Positions 1 through 10,975 of a DNA stretch of 64,000 nucleotides are shown piece by piece. The notes beneath the pieces are model-generated. The model saw only the letters and a program-made list of their open reading frames with translations. It had not been told where the DNA came from and made no database searches. The position numbers and the translations under genes are program-made. Numbering within the stretch: position 1 is the stretch's first letter; each line of letters starts with the position of its first letter. The DNA is from Dermanyssus gallinae. Taxonomy: Eukaryota > Arthropoda > Arachnida > Mesostigmata > Dermanyssidae. The DNA lies in assembly GCA_003439945.1 (NCBI GenBank), contig QVRM01002806.1, positions 356,001 to 420,000 of the forward strand, read 5' to 3'.

Positions 1-1500
1 GGGAAGAATGGATCGGGCGACGTCCCACGGGCCAATGGGAGTGTACCCGTGTGTACTGATGACGGCCAAACGAGAAGCAAAAGGAGAAACAGTAGGAGGA
101 CGAGAAAGGCAAGGAGGAAGAAAACAAAGACCATGCGCGTCATTTATCATTGGAAGGGGACACAAAACCTGATCGAGACTTAGGCCCGCCCGCCTGCCCG
201 TCATCCCGCCGGATGGCAGATGAAGCAGTGGAGGGACTCGGCTAGCTGGCTAACTCGACACGACGAGCCGAGAAGCGAGCCGACGACAAAAAGAAGAAGA
301 AGAGGGAACTCCTTCGCCGAGTCTTGAGAGTTGCTCTCGTAGCGGAGTAGGGGCCCATGCCGCGATGCAGAGCTCAAGCTCACGAACGAACGGCGAGTGA
401 GCTCCGAACCTACGAACGGATTGAGAGGGATTTCGTAATGGCGACGTCTGATGGCAGAAGGGAGGAGCTTCGGGGCTCGTTGTTGTTGTTGATGTCGACT
501 ACGTCGTCGTTGTGGGGACAGCGAACAGCGGAATGAACAACAGGATGCTTGCGGCAGTCATTCGCAAGAGTCAGAGATAGGGATAGTGAAGGAGGGAAAG
601 GAAAAAAAAGGCAAAGAGAGAGAGAGAAAGAGAGCGAGCACGGCAGATAGGCTCAATGGATCTGCTAACAACATTCAGGCAATGGCCGGTAGCGAAGGCG
701 GCAGCCGCGCTGGGCAGCAGGGAGAATAATGTGTGGCACTTTTCTCGCTCTCTCTCTCTCTTTAAAAGCTAAGTTGTGTAGCGGCAACAACAACAACAAT
801 AATGATGACGACGTTGATGGCCGTGATGACGACTATGGTGGCCATAATGGTAGTTACAACAAAAGGGAAATTGGATTTTTTTGTGAGTGCGCTGATTGTG
901 CTTTTTTATACAGTCGGCACCAAAGAACGTTAGGGCCCCCGGGTCTCAACCACCTACAATTGTTGCCCTGCGCTTTCTAGGTATCGAGACAAGGCGAACT
1001 ACGCAAAGATGCAGCACCTGGTGACAGTGTCTAACGTTGCAGTCTTACCATCGGAAGTACTGAGGGCTGAAGAACTCCTGAGGGCTACCCATGGAGCACC
1101 CGCACTCTAAAACCCCACCACAGCGACAGCAAATCGCATAACTCTAGGCTTAAGGAGGAGAAAAGTGCTACCCTAGCAGGTTGCTTGAGTGCTCAAGCAG
1201 ATAGAAATGACGATCATAATTGTGAATTCACAGTTTACACTTCTAGTAACGAGAGACGTTTGGCCGCATAAGAACTGAAAACAAGGCAATGTAGCAACGA
1301 CATTACCGCAGATAGTAGTTTTTAAATGTCGTTTTTCAAAGACAACCCACTGAAAGTGACACGCCGGTAAACTTTGAGAAAGGATTACTGCTAATTATAT
1401 TCGAGACAATTCATCGTCCTTTTGGAGTAGAATTCCTGGTGACACGTCAAGCATCGCCGTTTGGACAACTAACATAGAACAACCTCCCGGTTGAACATCA
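1..1500. other. No gene recognised; purine-rich and triplet-rich DNA
   Basis: Short open frames here have no recognisable domain. Notable content is purine-rich sequence near 560-640 and a CAA/GAT/GAC triplet run at 782-835. No RNA gene or transposon end was identified. Confidence 0.5.
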
Positions 1501-1569
1501 AGCAACTAAACGAAATACAAGTCACGATCTGGAGCCCAGCTATGGCCTTCTACAAGGCTAGAATCCAAG

Positions 1570-1925
1570 ATGTTAGCGTCGTTTTTACGGAGGCGGAAGT
1601 CTTCGACGAACTCCGAGAGCGAGACTCGTATTCGCTGCCTACACGCCACTTGGAGTGATGGGCGGAAGCTCTTAGATCGAGCAGTATTCATATTTGACAG
1701 AAAACCATCGACCTTTCTTTTACTGGGCAGCGTACAGTCTCTAGTACTCGAACCAGGCCAACCAGTAGCTTGCGTTAAGTGTCTTCAGCCCTGCCACATG
1801 GCAAGTCAGCTTAGCTTATAGAGAGTCTGTTGCAAGTGGAAAGCCGAGGAGGGCTGCCGCATGTCAATACGGACCTCGGTGTGTTAATTGTCATGAACCA
1901 CATGCAACTTGCGCATCCTCATAGC
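1570..1925 (+). pseudogene. Remnant of a retrotransposon Gag-like ORF1 with zinc knuckles
   Basis: A reading frame at 1570-1821 ends in a segment like the pre-knuckle strand of Gag-like ORF1 proteins (STFLLLGSVQ, LEPGQPVACVKC), followed by a CCHC-type start C-V-K-C-L-Q-P-C-H. After a stop and a frame change, a second knuckle-like piece (GPRCVNCHEPHATCAS) appears at about 1872-1922. Such arrays bind RNA in ORF1 proteins of R1/Jockey-type non-LTR retrotransposons. The stop codons and frameshift show it is dead. It may belong to the same insertion as the reverse transcriptase remnant downstream, but that is inference. Confidence 0.6.
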
Positions 1926-1980
1926 CGAGACTTTTTCTTAGAGAGTAAACCAATCAACGCCGGCAAACGCCGAACTTAGC

Positions 1981-3320
1981 CTAACGGTTTCCTGCCCGGT
2001 ATGTGGTGAGCTGTACGCCAGGAGTGGCCTACTACGTCACACCAGGGCAAAGCATCTAACAACAGTATCATCGGCTCCTAATGTTAGATACATATCACCA
2101 TACCGAACTTTCAATTGAAGACATCTTAATAAACCTTCAATTAGTAAAAGAGTCAACATAGTACGTCTCGCACCTAAGTAAGATATCCTGTCCATGCCCC
2201 TCATAAGAGATGCACAATGATGTGTACATTCAGAACAGTTTCCACGCTTGCTCGTAGTGTACCTCCCGAACCTATGTGGCCTAAACCACCAACAACAGGC
2301 ACCGGATCCACAAGCAAAAAACGTCTTTGTCGCAGTTCAATTCTTTCCAAGAAGAATTGGATTTTATCCGTCTGAGGCTACTAGCCGACTTGCTGTCCCC
2401 AAGCCTCGGGAAGACGGAGGAAATAAGTTGGCAGTATTTATAGCTTAAACTGTTGGTATATTACGAACACTATGGACCAGTAGAGCTTCTACGAATAATG
2501 TTGCGCCAAATGATGCGCTTTGAAGAAGAAATGCAGTTGCACACCAAGTAGACGACCGACATTTAGGGACGTCTCAGGCAAAGCCAGGGTAGAGGCAGCA
2601 GTCCAGACAACTCACTTTGTTCTGGCCTTCTGAACTTGTCCCACGTTTTTGCTCAAGCTAGATTTTTCAAATGCATTTAATACAGTAAGGGGAGAATACT
2701 TTTTAAAGACAGTGTCGAAGACTCGACCGCAAACATGTCTTACTATATTGAGTCCTCGTACAGACGTCTATTTTGTCTTGTCAGCTCCGATTCAAGTCTC
2801 TGTGAGATTATGCACAAGTTAGCGGGCTGCAAGATACTTAACGCAGTCGAAGAAGTTCTGGGGGTACCGCTACTTCGGCACAGTATCCCCTTCGTACTAC
2901 AGACGTGGTTGGGTGAACTAAGCACTGCTTCAGAGCATCTTCGCCTGGTAGAATTTTATAGCGGCCTTTACCTGCTAAGGTGCTCCTACCCGCCTGAGTC
3001 AAACGTCTTTCCAAACTGGCTAACTTGCTCCAGTAATTATTCCACTAAGAATCAACTTAGAGCAACCTCTGCAAAGCGATCGGCTACGCGCCTGACCCAG
3101 TGCATCATTAGAACACTTAATGGATGGTTCCACGACAAGAATATGTGCTGGCCTCAGACTCGGTATGCCTCCTCCCCTTTGAACAGAGCCAGGACGCCGC
3201 CGTAACCGACTCACTTTCTCCGTCAATGGCCGGCTTCGGCGCACTTGAAACTGATCACGCCACAACCTTAGCAGAGAACAACAAAACGAACAGATACTCC
3301 AAACTGACGAGAGCCCCATA
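1981..3320 (+). pseudogene. Decayed non-LTR retrotransposon ORF2 (LDFSNAFN-type reverse transcriptase)
   Basis: Several pieces lie in the order expected of one ORF2. A C2H2 finger (CPVCGELY...LRHTRAKH) is at 1981-2058. An EAAVQTTHFVL segment is at about 2592-2624. The reverse transcriptase palm motif KLDFSNAFNTVRG is at 2655-2693, followed by the SSYRR strand near 2750. A frame at 2735-3205 continues with LGVPLL and LYLLRCSY segments that fit the region after the palm, and 3200-3300 resembles the GGFG region. The YADD catalytic block is missing, so an internal deletion is likely between about 2800 and 2850. Frame changes and stops occur throughout. The assignment rests on remembered family motifs, not on an alignment. 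Confidence 0.6.
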
Positions 3321-3337
3321 GCTTTGACTCAGTGTGT

Positions 3338-3412
3338 GGCGACGTGGTCTAGGGGGCTATTGCGGTGGTCATGGTTGTTATCTACCGAGACCGCCGGTTT
3401 AATTCCTGTTGT
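3338..3412 (+). repeat. tRNA-like sequence (possible tRNA-derived SINE head or tRNA pseudogene)
   Basis: A box A-like string (TGGTCTAGGGG, about 3345) and a box B-like string (GGTTTAATTCC, about 3398) lie at tRNA spacing, just after the retrotransposon remnant. The anticodon stem and the acceptor ends do not fold convincingly, so a functional tRNA is unlikely. Confidence 0.35.
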
Positions 3413-3744
3413 TTATAGTATTTTATGTAAGCGATGACAATAAGAATAGATGACAAATCATACAGCTGTAAAACAGTCAGCGGCCATGTTGCTACAAGGA
3501 CTGTTGGGGAAATCCCAGATAACATTTTTCGCTTCGGCGCTCAGTACATTAAAGATTTGTTTCACGGCAATTCCAACCCAGTGGTCTTCGAGATATTATA
3601 TGACCGTCGAACGCTCTGACAGAGAGACACATTACTAAGTTCGGCGACCGTTTAAAGATGATGATAAATGGGACAAGACAGCCGCACGGTTTTTACGCCG
3701 GAAACTTGCCATGTGTGTAAGTCCGGCGGGACAGTGTTTCAGGT

Positions 3745-3792
3745 CTCAATACTAGAGTCATTTACCGTTCGGTAGGCGACTCTAGTATTGAG
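3745..3792. repeat. Perfect 15-bp inverted repeat with an 18-nt loop
   Basis: CTCAATACTAGAGTC at 3745-3759 is the exact reverse complement of 3778-3792. No flanking target duplication or A-tail was seen and the function is unknown. Confidence 0.8.
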
Positions 3793-4267
3793 TGCACACC
3801 AGGGCTATTCAAAGTTGAAAGTGAACACAATCATTTAAATACAATTGTCAGCTATGTCAGAGTAATACGATTAAGCTCGTACATGAGACGAAAAAAAACA
3901 AACAGAATGGACCGCCGATAGTGTATGGGCGCGCATAAATCGTACGAAGGATGTACGACAAACAATAATTTCATCAAACAGCAGCGTTTCGGGCGAAAAC
4001 TGCATTTGTTTAGGTCGTGATGACTGCGTGCGCAGAACTAAGAGATTGGCGTTGGGTTTCGTCGACTTTTTTATTCCGCCTACGTCAGCGTACGTGAGAG
4101 CATGACTGTCCTCCTGTGAGGGACCAAACCAATCAAGCAACAGCATTCACCAGCTACAAAGCAGGCGAACCAGAGAAGCGGAGGCATGGAAAGACGTCTA
4201 AACAGAAATCACCAAGTCCGGTAGAGAATATATTTCTACACAATAGTGGCAGTAGTAATAGTTGCAG
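3793..4267. other. No gene recognised
   Basis: Unique-looking sequence with short open frames on both strands and no recognisable domain. It ends in imperfect AGT triplets that serve as the target site of the SINE at 4284. Confidence 0.45.
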
Positions 4268-4283
4268 TAGTAGTGGTAGTCGA

Positions 4284-4477
4284 GTCGAGCGCGGTGGTGG
4301 CGTGGTGGATTAAGTCTGCGCCTCGCAACCGAAGGAGACACTAGATAGGTGCGCGGGTTCGAGCCCCACCGTTGCACATTTGTATTCATATGGGGGTGCG
4401 TCTGTGAAGCAATGGTAAGAACAGTCCCGTAGACGTTAAATTACTTGGCTGAGGGTCAGCCCGAAAACCTTACTTTT
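4284..4477 (+). mobile_element. SINE-1 copy a: tRNA-derived SINE with perfect 16-bp target duplication
   Basis: The head is tRNA-like: a box A-like TGGATTAAGTC at about 4306-4316, and box B GGGTTCGAGCCCC at 4355-4367 close to consensus. A tRNA-unrelated body of about 100 bp follows, containing AAGCAATGG and GGCTGAGGGTCAGCCC, and the copy ends in a short T-rich tail. The 16-base string TAGTAGTGGTAGTCGA at 4268-4283 is repeated exactly at 4478-4493, which defines both ends. A second copy lies in the opposite orientation at 42725-42907. Confidence 0.88.
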
Positions 4478-4493
4478 TAGTAGTGGTAGTCGA

Positions 4494-6340
4494 AACAGTA
4501 TTGCTAATAATAAGCAGTCTCAGTTATGAGCTTACATAGTAAGAAGGCGATGGTCTATGTACTGATGAGGCTAGAAGATTGGCTGAATACCCGAAGGTTG
4601 TCCTTAGAAGACACGCTTCGAGAAGATGAGGAGATACGTCGTCCGATCTAAGTCAAGCACAAAGAAAGGGTTGCCGATTTGCAAACCGAATTGCAAATTT
4701 TGGTTAGTAGCAATTAATTAGCGATAGCCACACAGACAGGCCCGCACTAGTACTATTATTACCAATACTATATCGGTGATTACTTTTAAATTTGAAGTAA
4801 TTTATTCAAGTTGTACAAGTTAAATTGTACGAAACGACACCCACAGTGTCGCTTCGTACTTTTTCATCTGACCCACCTTATACATATTCATGCAAGCAAT
4901 TTGACGCGCTGGAAAAATGAGAGAAAAAATCGACACAAAAGACTAGGGTTTATTTTATGCAAAGCGTGAATGCCGCACGGCCGGTAGGAATCAGGGACAA
5001 AGAGAGCACTATAAAATCAAAATCTCTAGTACGCTTGTAGAGCAGCATTCGTTGCGTTGCAGCAATGCGGTGGACGGGGGTGGCGGTTACCACAAGTGTG
5101 GTAGCGAGGTCAATGATGATCCCTGTAGCGAAGTTCCTGATGCATCATCACCATCATCGATGCTACCTCTTCGAACTCACACAAACCATGCAACAATTTA
5201 TCCTTGTTTCAATGCATGCATATATCGATGATGCCTAGAGGAGTACCCTCATATTCGATGGTTACAAGGCAACGCCCGCAAATGTACTCAGCACCTACAT
5301 GTGAGATTTGGCTTCGTCTGTATAAGTCGACGTGAATTGAAACGTTCCGGCTGGTTGGTCAAATCGGTTGCTGTTGTTGTTGTTGCTGTAATTGGCGTTA
5401 CTGTTGTGGGTTGTTTCCGCCCCAATAACCCCCGGCAATCCCAGAAACCCCCCGGGCTCTGGGGGTTTTTCTGTGCGCTGTGGCTTTACTACGGTCGTCC
5501 CTACCCCACCTGGGGTGGAGGTGAGGGGGCGAAGTTGCAGGGAGTTGTGTGGAACAACGGTTTGTTTTTAGCCGCAACGGCTTCGCTCCATTGCACCGGC
5601 ATGGAGGCCGGAAGACTTTCAGCGGCAGGCTTAGACAGTCGGTCAGCAGTCGTCCTCGTCGGCCGCCTGGCCATCGTCGTATATTCCCCAGACAGCCCAA
5701 GGAACAACATAGCCTGCCCTCGACTTGGTCAATCTTCCGGACCTTCTTGCCGTCGGTGCACGAGCCATGTTCATACCGTCGTTTGCAAGCGCCCCCCCCC
5801 CGCTGTCGCTGTTAAACATGTATGTGAACGCGCGATACGCTCAGACCCATAGCAATGTTCAGGCTCTTTTTACTTTTGCTCTTAGATATGTTGTCTTCAA
5901 TCCTGCTGCTGCTACTGCTACTGCTACTGGAACGCTTGAGAGCGGACGCAGGCAATAACTGCTGGGAGCAGCCCGTCGACACGACCAAGCGATAAAAAGA
6001 AAACACAATGTGAATCACACCACAAGGAAGTGATCATGAAGCCACTGGCCGGCAAAAAAGCTGCGGTGAAACTGCCGCTAGGAGTAAAAGCCGCCGGGGG
6101 TAATCACTCCTCCAGAGAAGAATGCCTTAGTTTTGTTGTGAGTATGATATGCTGGTCTCGCGAGGTTCGTATGGACATCAACATAGTTATATGTTTCTAA
6201 CGCAAACAACGCCGTCAGAATTGCCTTTACCCAAATATATTATAAAAGCTTACCATTGCTACTTGCTACTTTTACTTAACGATTCTGCACACATATATTT
6301 GCGAAAATATAAGCAGTCATTATTTGAGTACATCCTCTAG
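4494..6340. other. No gene recognised; one GC-rich block
   Basis: 4494-5300 is unique-looking DNA with only short frames. 5300-5960 is GC-rich and open in several frames (up to 183 codons), but the translations lack domain character and overlap one another on both strands, so no gene is called. Homopolymeric C runs near 5790-5800 and CTG/CTA triplets near 5905-5930 add to the open frames. Confidence 0.45.
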
Positions 6341-6856
6341 CAGGGACCCCCTACAACTCGGCAAAAAAATATAGTTTCTAACGGAACGGAGGAGCGGGAA
6401 TGTCTTACTTTGGAGGCAAAGCGAAATTGCCAAAAATAATTGTATCGAGCTTTTTATCTTGACATATCTTCACCAAATCTGCGATTGCGAGAGTCCCAGT
6501 CATCCTATCGACAAATCATTCATATTTCAGTTTGGAAGAAAGGTTTGCATTCGTTGAATTGCTTTCTACGCTAACTTAAAGCAGAACAAATGTTGTATTG
6601 ACGATAATTCTCAAAAAATGAAACTTATTGCGATTTAAGACGTTTTTGGCTCTCATGCCCAATTACTCATTTTTAGAAGACATTTCCACCCCTAGTTCCA
6701 TTGGAAAAAAGTATTTCCTCGCCGAGTTGTACTAGTCCTAAAAGTTTGTTGGACGAATTCTGGAACATCCTGTATATATATATATATATATATAAGCATA
6801 CATGCGCATAGATCCTCCATAGGCCTCAAAGTTTGTTGGACGAATTCTGGAACATC

Positions 6857-6859
<3 letters not shown>
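6341..6859. mobile_element. Inverted-repeat element FB3 (non-autonomous) with duplicated right terminus
   Basis: The left arm at about 6350-6407 (CTACAACTCGGCAAAAAAAT...) is an imperfect inverted copy of 6677-6735 (...CTCGCCGAGTTGTAC). The right end reads GAACATCCTG followed by (TA)n, like the CCCTG-TATATA right ends of the foldback elements at 31.4-33.5 kb. The GCCGAGTT block preceded by AAAA and TATT strings is also shared with those elements. The terminal 32 bases at 6741-6772 recur exactly at 6828-6859, each followed by (TA)n. There is no coding capacity. The left boundary (CAGGG at 6341) is tentative. Confidence 0.6.

Positions 6860-6919
<60 letters not shown>
6860..6919. repeat. (TA)n microsatellite, 60 bp
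   Basis: Pure TA run directly after the duplicated terminus of FB3; a shorter TA run occupies 6773-6794 after the first copy of that terminus. Confidence 0.95.
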
Positions 6920-6920
<1 letters not shown>

Positions 6921-7654
6921 GTAAGCATACTTACGAATAGAAAGTTACCTGGTCACGTGGCTTGAGCGGACGCTCCACCCGCTCCATGCCTCTCAGAAGG
7001 AAAAAGAATAGGCTAAACTCTCCATCAGGTACGGTCTCTCCACGCATACCTGTCTGACCACAATGGCCGCAATCGCGACTGACAGTCTCTCTGTCCCCTT
7101 TCTCCATCTGCCGCTGCTGCCGCTGCTGTTGTGTCCTTCTTCCTTCGTTCCTGCTTGTTGGCTGGCTGGCCTGTCTGTCGGCCTTTCGGCCTGCCTGCCT
7201 GCCTGCCTTCGTGCTCTAACCGGAGCATAATGAGCTTTCTCCGAGCCTCCGAGCGGGCCGCGTTCGGCGAGAGGTAGAAGAAGTGGTCCTATAATCGAGA
7301 GACGATATATGCGAGGTCTGACGGCTGCTGCCGCCGCCGCTGCTGCTGCTGCTGTTCCTGCTTCTCCTGTCCCGCGCGCAGTCTGGCGCAGGCAAAACCG
7401 ACGAGACCCAGGTCGCGGCCGCGCAGAGGTAGCTTTCGAGCGCGATTGGTTCTCCCGCTCAGAGCTGGCTCACCTGAGCACTGTAGTCGCCGCCCGCCCG
7501 CCCACTCACTCACCTACCTTCTCTTGCGCCTTAGCCGCTGCTGCTGCTGCTTTGGCCACCTGAGCAACCGACAAAGCAAATAATGGCGATGCCGAGAGAG
7601 GTGCAGAAGAGCAGGAGCGTGTATACGTATATATATATATATGTATATATATGT
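6920..7654. other. No gene recognised; GC-rich block with GCT/GCC triplets and a short TA tract
   Basis: Contains GCT/GCC triplets at 7319-7356 and GCTGCT at about 7538-7555. Open frames on both strands translate to low-complexity Ala/Gln/Arg strings. A GTATATA-rich tract at 7621-7654 abuts the tail of SINE-2a. Confidence 0.5.
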
Positions 7655-7856
7655 ATTTTTTTTTCTATTTTCCGCAAGGCTATTGCCCGTGTACGGTTTT
7701 TTCATGTCATGACTAATTTTAATCCAGTCCGGCTTTTAACTTGTCTAAATTGGAAACCATGCATGCAAACCAATTTAAAAGTGGCCGGTCTGGGTCTCAA
7801 ACCCAGTCCTCCCGAATGCAAGACAAAGGCTTTGCCACTAAGCCATCTTGCTCGGT
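7655..7856 (-). mobile_element. SINE-2 copy a: tRNA-derived SINE, minus strand
   Basis: Read on the minus strand it starts ACCGAGCAAGATGGCTTAGT, has a box A-like GGCTTAGTGGCAAAGCC and a box B-like GGGTTTGAGACCC, and a TTGCAT segment resembling a TGC (Ala) anticodon region. A body follows (TTTCCAATTTAGACAAG, CATGACATGAAAAA, CCGTACACGGGCAATAG), then an A-rich tail. It matches the copy at 35291-35494 over almost its full length with scattered substitutions. Both flanks are TA/GTATATA repeat, so any target duplication is masked. Confidence 0.85.
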
Positions 7857-8010
<154 letters not shown>

Positions 8011-8170
8011 GAACAAGGCCGTATTTTAGCAGCGCGGATAACGGTTTGACGGGAGGACTCTCTATACGTTCGAAACGCACCTACTATTATTGTTAACAAT
8101 CAACAAAGTTGATTCTCCAATTAGTAGAGAATTACCCCCTTATTTTTCAATAAGGTGGTATCCTGGGTTC

Positions 8171-8195
8171 ATATATATATATATATATATATATA
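8171..8195. repeat. (TA)n microsatellite
   Basis: Short pure TA run in otherwise unique sequence. Confidence 0.95.
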
Positions 8196-8332
8196 CAGCT
8201 CGTTGCTATGCCGGTGCTATCTCTGCATATGTTTTTTGGGCATTTATCTTACCTGTAGGTAATGCGTGGCTCGAAACGTCTGCCCGATAGCGCTTGCTTT
8301 CTCCTTAGAACTAAATACGTGTCTAGACAGAC

Positions 8333-8390
8333 AAAGATGATTCAAATATAGATGATTCAAATAAAACCGATCTAAATAAAGACGATATAT
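8333..8390. repeat. Decayed 15-bp tandem repeat
   Basis: Units of the type GATGATTCAAATATA / GATGATTCAAATAAA / CGATCTAAATAAAGA follow each other with substitutions. The repeat makes a short minus-strand frame look like a leucine-asparagine repeat protein; no gene is implied. Confidence 0.6.
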
Positions 8391-8689
8391 AACAACCACG
8401 TTTAGCTGGATCACAGCCAGTGAAGATACTATCATCGAAAGTGAGATAGAATGAGTGAACATAACCGAATTCCGACAACACCTACTGCTGAATGTAGCTA
8501 CTGCTGGTTAGCAATCTATAGAGATCAATAGAACAATCGATATACAAAATATAATACAGTATGTTATTATATCACATGCGCGGTGTCACTAAAGTAAATT
8601 GTATTCGCTTCCAGTGTGAATTAAGTTTAATAGATGCTTTTACAAAAAAAATATCGTTTGGGTAAGTAAACCCCGACCATAGTGCAAAT

Positions 8690-9440
8690 AACGGCAACAA
8701 CAACAACATCAAGAGGACCCAAAATAACAACGACAGTAGCAACAGCAGTAAACTTAACAGAGCAATAATCAAATAGCAAGCGCGGCAACAACAAAAACTC
8801 CAGAAAACACAACAACAACAACAACAGCAGCAGCAATAACGGCAACAACAACAGCAACAAGCAAACAACTAATGCTGCAACATGTGGGGATCTGGGCTCG
8901 AGAGGCAGAGAGCGAAGCAAGAAACGAAAAGAAGCGGCATTTTTCGTTTTCCCTGCCGAGTAACGATTATTGTCGAGTGACGATGGTTGATCTTGATTGA
9001 GGCAGGGACTCACTGAGGGATTGATTGACTCACTGACTGACTGACTGCTTGACTAACAACAGCATGCGTTAACGCAGTTAGTCAGTCAATCTTTGACCGT
9101 CGGCAATCGGTTTGCAGCATTCTCCGCTGTCAGCCTCGAGCGGGAGCAGTGCATAGCGACTGCCCCGGGTGGCCGGCGGGCGCCTTCGTCTGCCCCGGGG
9201 ACTGGGGGGTTTTGGGGTGCGACACAGCCCACGGCCCCGCGCTATTGAGACAGCAGCTGCAGCAGCGGCAGCAGCGGCAGCAGAGTGGCTAGGTTGGTCT
9301 TTTTGTGTAGCGTGTCCTCCCGAAGACCCTCCGCACAGGATGACGATAACATCAACAACAACAGCAACAACAGCAGGACCAACAACAACAACAATAACAG
9401 CAGCACTACCAACAACAACAGCAACAACAACGAGAACGGA
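8690..9440. repeat. CAA/CAG trinucleotide islands
   Basis: Imperfect (CAA)n and (CAG)n at 8690-8870, (CAG)n at 9246-9290 and (CAA)n at 9346-9435. All frames through them are open and give poly-Gln, poly-Asn/Thr or poly-Leu strings depending on frame and strand. No flanking coding sequence with domain character was found, so these are treated as non-coding. Confidence 0.8.
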
Positions 9441-9638
9441 AACACACGAACGACGCGGACCGAGACAGTAGGAAGCTTCTCTGAGTCACTCGTACACACA
9501 AAGACACACAAAACGCTTGTGTTGCTGCTCCCTTAGCGGGGCTTGGCCACGAGGTTGCTGGCGGGCAGTGGGCCTTGTTCATGGCTCGTTATTGTCGTCG
9601 AGCCCGCAATCATGGTTGCCGTTGTGATTGTTTTTATG

Positions 9639-9689
9639 ACGTTGTTGTTGTTCTTGTTGTTGTTGTTGCTGCTGTTGTTTTTGTTGTTT
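9639..9689. repeat. (TTG)n trinucleotide tract
   Basis: Imperfect TTG/CTG run on the plus strand, complementary in sense to the CAA islands just upstream. Confidence 0.9.
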
Positions 9690-10898
9690 ATGAACTTTGT
9701 TATACTTTCTTCTCGTGCTTGTTTGTTCTAAGGAATACTGACGACTTAAGACATCTCAGGACAATGGCCGACAGCGAAACGCAACCGCGATTAAGAGGTA
9801 CGAAGGGTAAGTAGGCGGACGTGCTAGATTTGTTGTTGGCGGTTGTGCGACTCGTGCTGGTGGGTGACAGAGCCTCAGGCCGTACTCAGGCCAATGTAAA
9901 GCTTGATGATGATGATGATGGTGACCATAGTCATACATGTGGTGATGCTGACTATAAAAATGGTGAACATTATGCCGGTCTAAGAGATGAGCCTATGGGA
10001 CGGCTCTTTAAGTGATTAAAGCGCAGGCACAGGCTGCACTTGTAGCCTCAACTGCAAAGAAAACACGCTCTCAATCGTAGGTTAACTCCTGCTGCTGCTT
10101 TAGAAAAAAAACGCATTTCTCGATTTCCGCATTCGCTCCGTATAAAGAGTCTAACTGAACTCACTATATGCACGAGATATAATCGGTTCGATTGAAAGTA
10201 TATTTATTAAAATAATTACACTCCATTGGCGGCCTGCAAGCTTCATTCATCCACGTGTGTGATTTCATGCCGACAAAAAACGTAGAAGTTCTGTATGCTT
10301 TATGTCAAATCGACGACTCGCGAGAACTCTTGGGTTCCATTTTCATTTCTAAACAGTGCTATTAATTGGCTTTCTGTAAACATACTAAATATGTGAAGTT
10401 AACACAAAAAAAGCCCACGGACATCAATTGCGGAAAAAACACGTATCGTTATTTGTGATTATGGGCTATCTTTTGATGTGGCCAAGAAACAAACCAATTA
10501 GAGCGAGATTCTTAGACATTAGATGTATTTGAAATCGTACTCCTCTGGCAAATTTTGTGCGCTAGGATTCCCCTCTGTAGGGTAACAGTAAACCTTTTTT
10601 AAGTGTGTAGACTTAAGGCTCCGCATATTGTTTTTGTTTACGATCCTTACACGAAACTGTTAAGTAACGACCTTTCTCCATGTGTAAACAAGGACGCTTC
10701 GCAACGTTGACGGTCGATACAAAAGCAAAATAGTGTCAAAGTAGAATTAGTCATCTTCGTGCAATCTGCTGCTGCTGCTGTTTTTGATTTCAGTTAGGAT
10801 TACACAGGAATGCAGAACACCATGTCAAGGTACATTTGCCCATGCAACTAATTCTTCAGTACAGCGAAGGCAACTAACTACTGGGGTCAAAAGAGCCA
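9690..10898. other. No gene recognised
   Basis: Unique-looking sequence with a short GAT run near 9904-9920 and CTG runs near 10090 and 10770. No domain-bearing frame or transposon end was identified. Confidence 0.45.
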
Positions 10899-10975
10899 CA
10901 TCATTTTTACGCCAGAGGCTTTCCGTTGACGTCCAGCGGGGCAATGCGATCTCAATTTTGGGACCGCTTGCCTAA
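10899..10975 (+). pseudogene. 3'-terminal fragment of a LINE ORF2 (QRGNA motif)
   Basis: The frame reads SFLRQRLSVDVQRGNAISIL and stops at 10973-10975. The RQRLS-x3-QRGNA string is the extreme C-terminus found in LDFSNAFN-type non-LTR retrotransposons and recurs at about 46714-46760. Upstream sequence shows no further matching block, as expected of a 5'-truncated copy. Confidence 0.5.

Noticed and set aside
5301..5852. 183-codon plus-strand frame
   Set aside because: Overlapping frames on both strands, poly-Val and proline-rich stretches from simple sequence, and no recognisable domain.
8572..9013. Cysteine- and leucine-rich minus-strand frames
   Set aside because: These are antisense translations of CAA/CAG triplet repeats.
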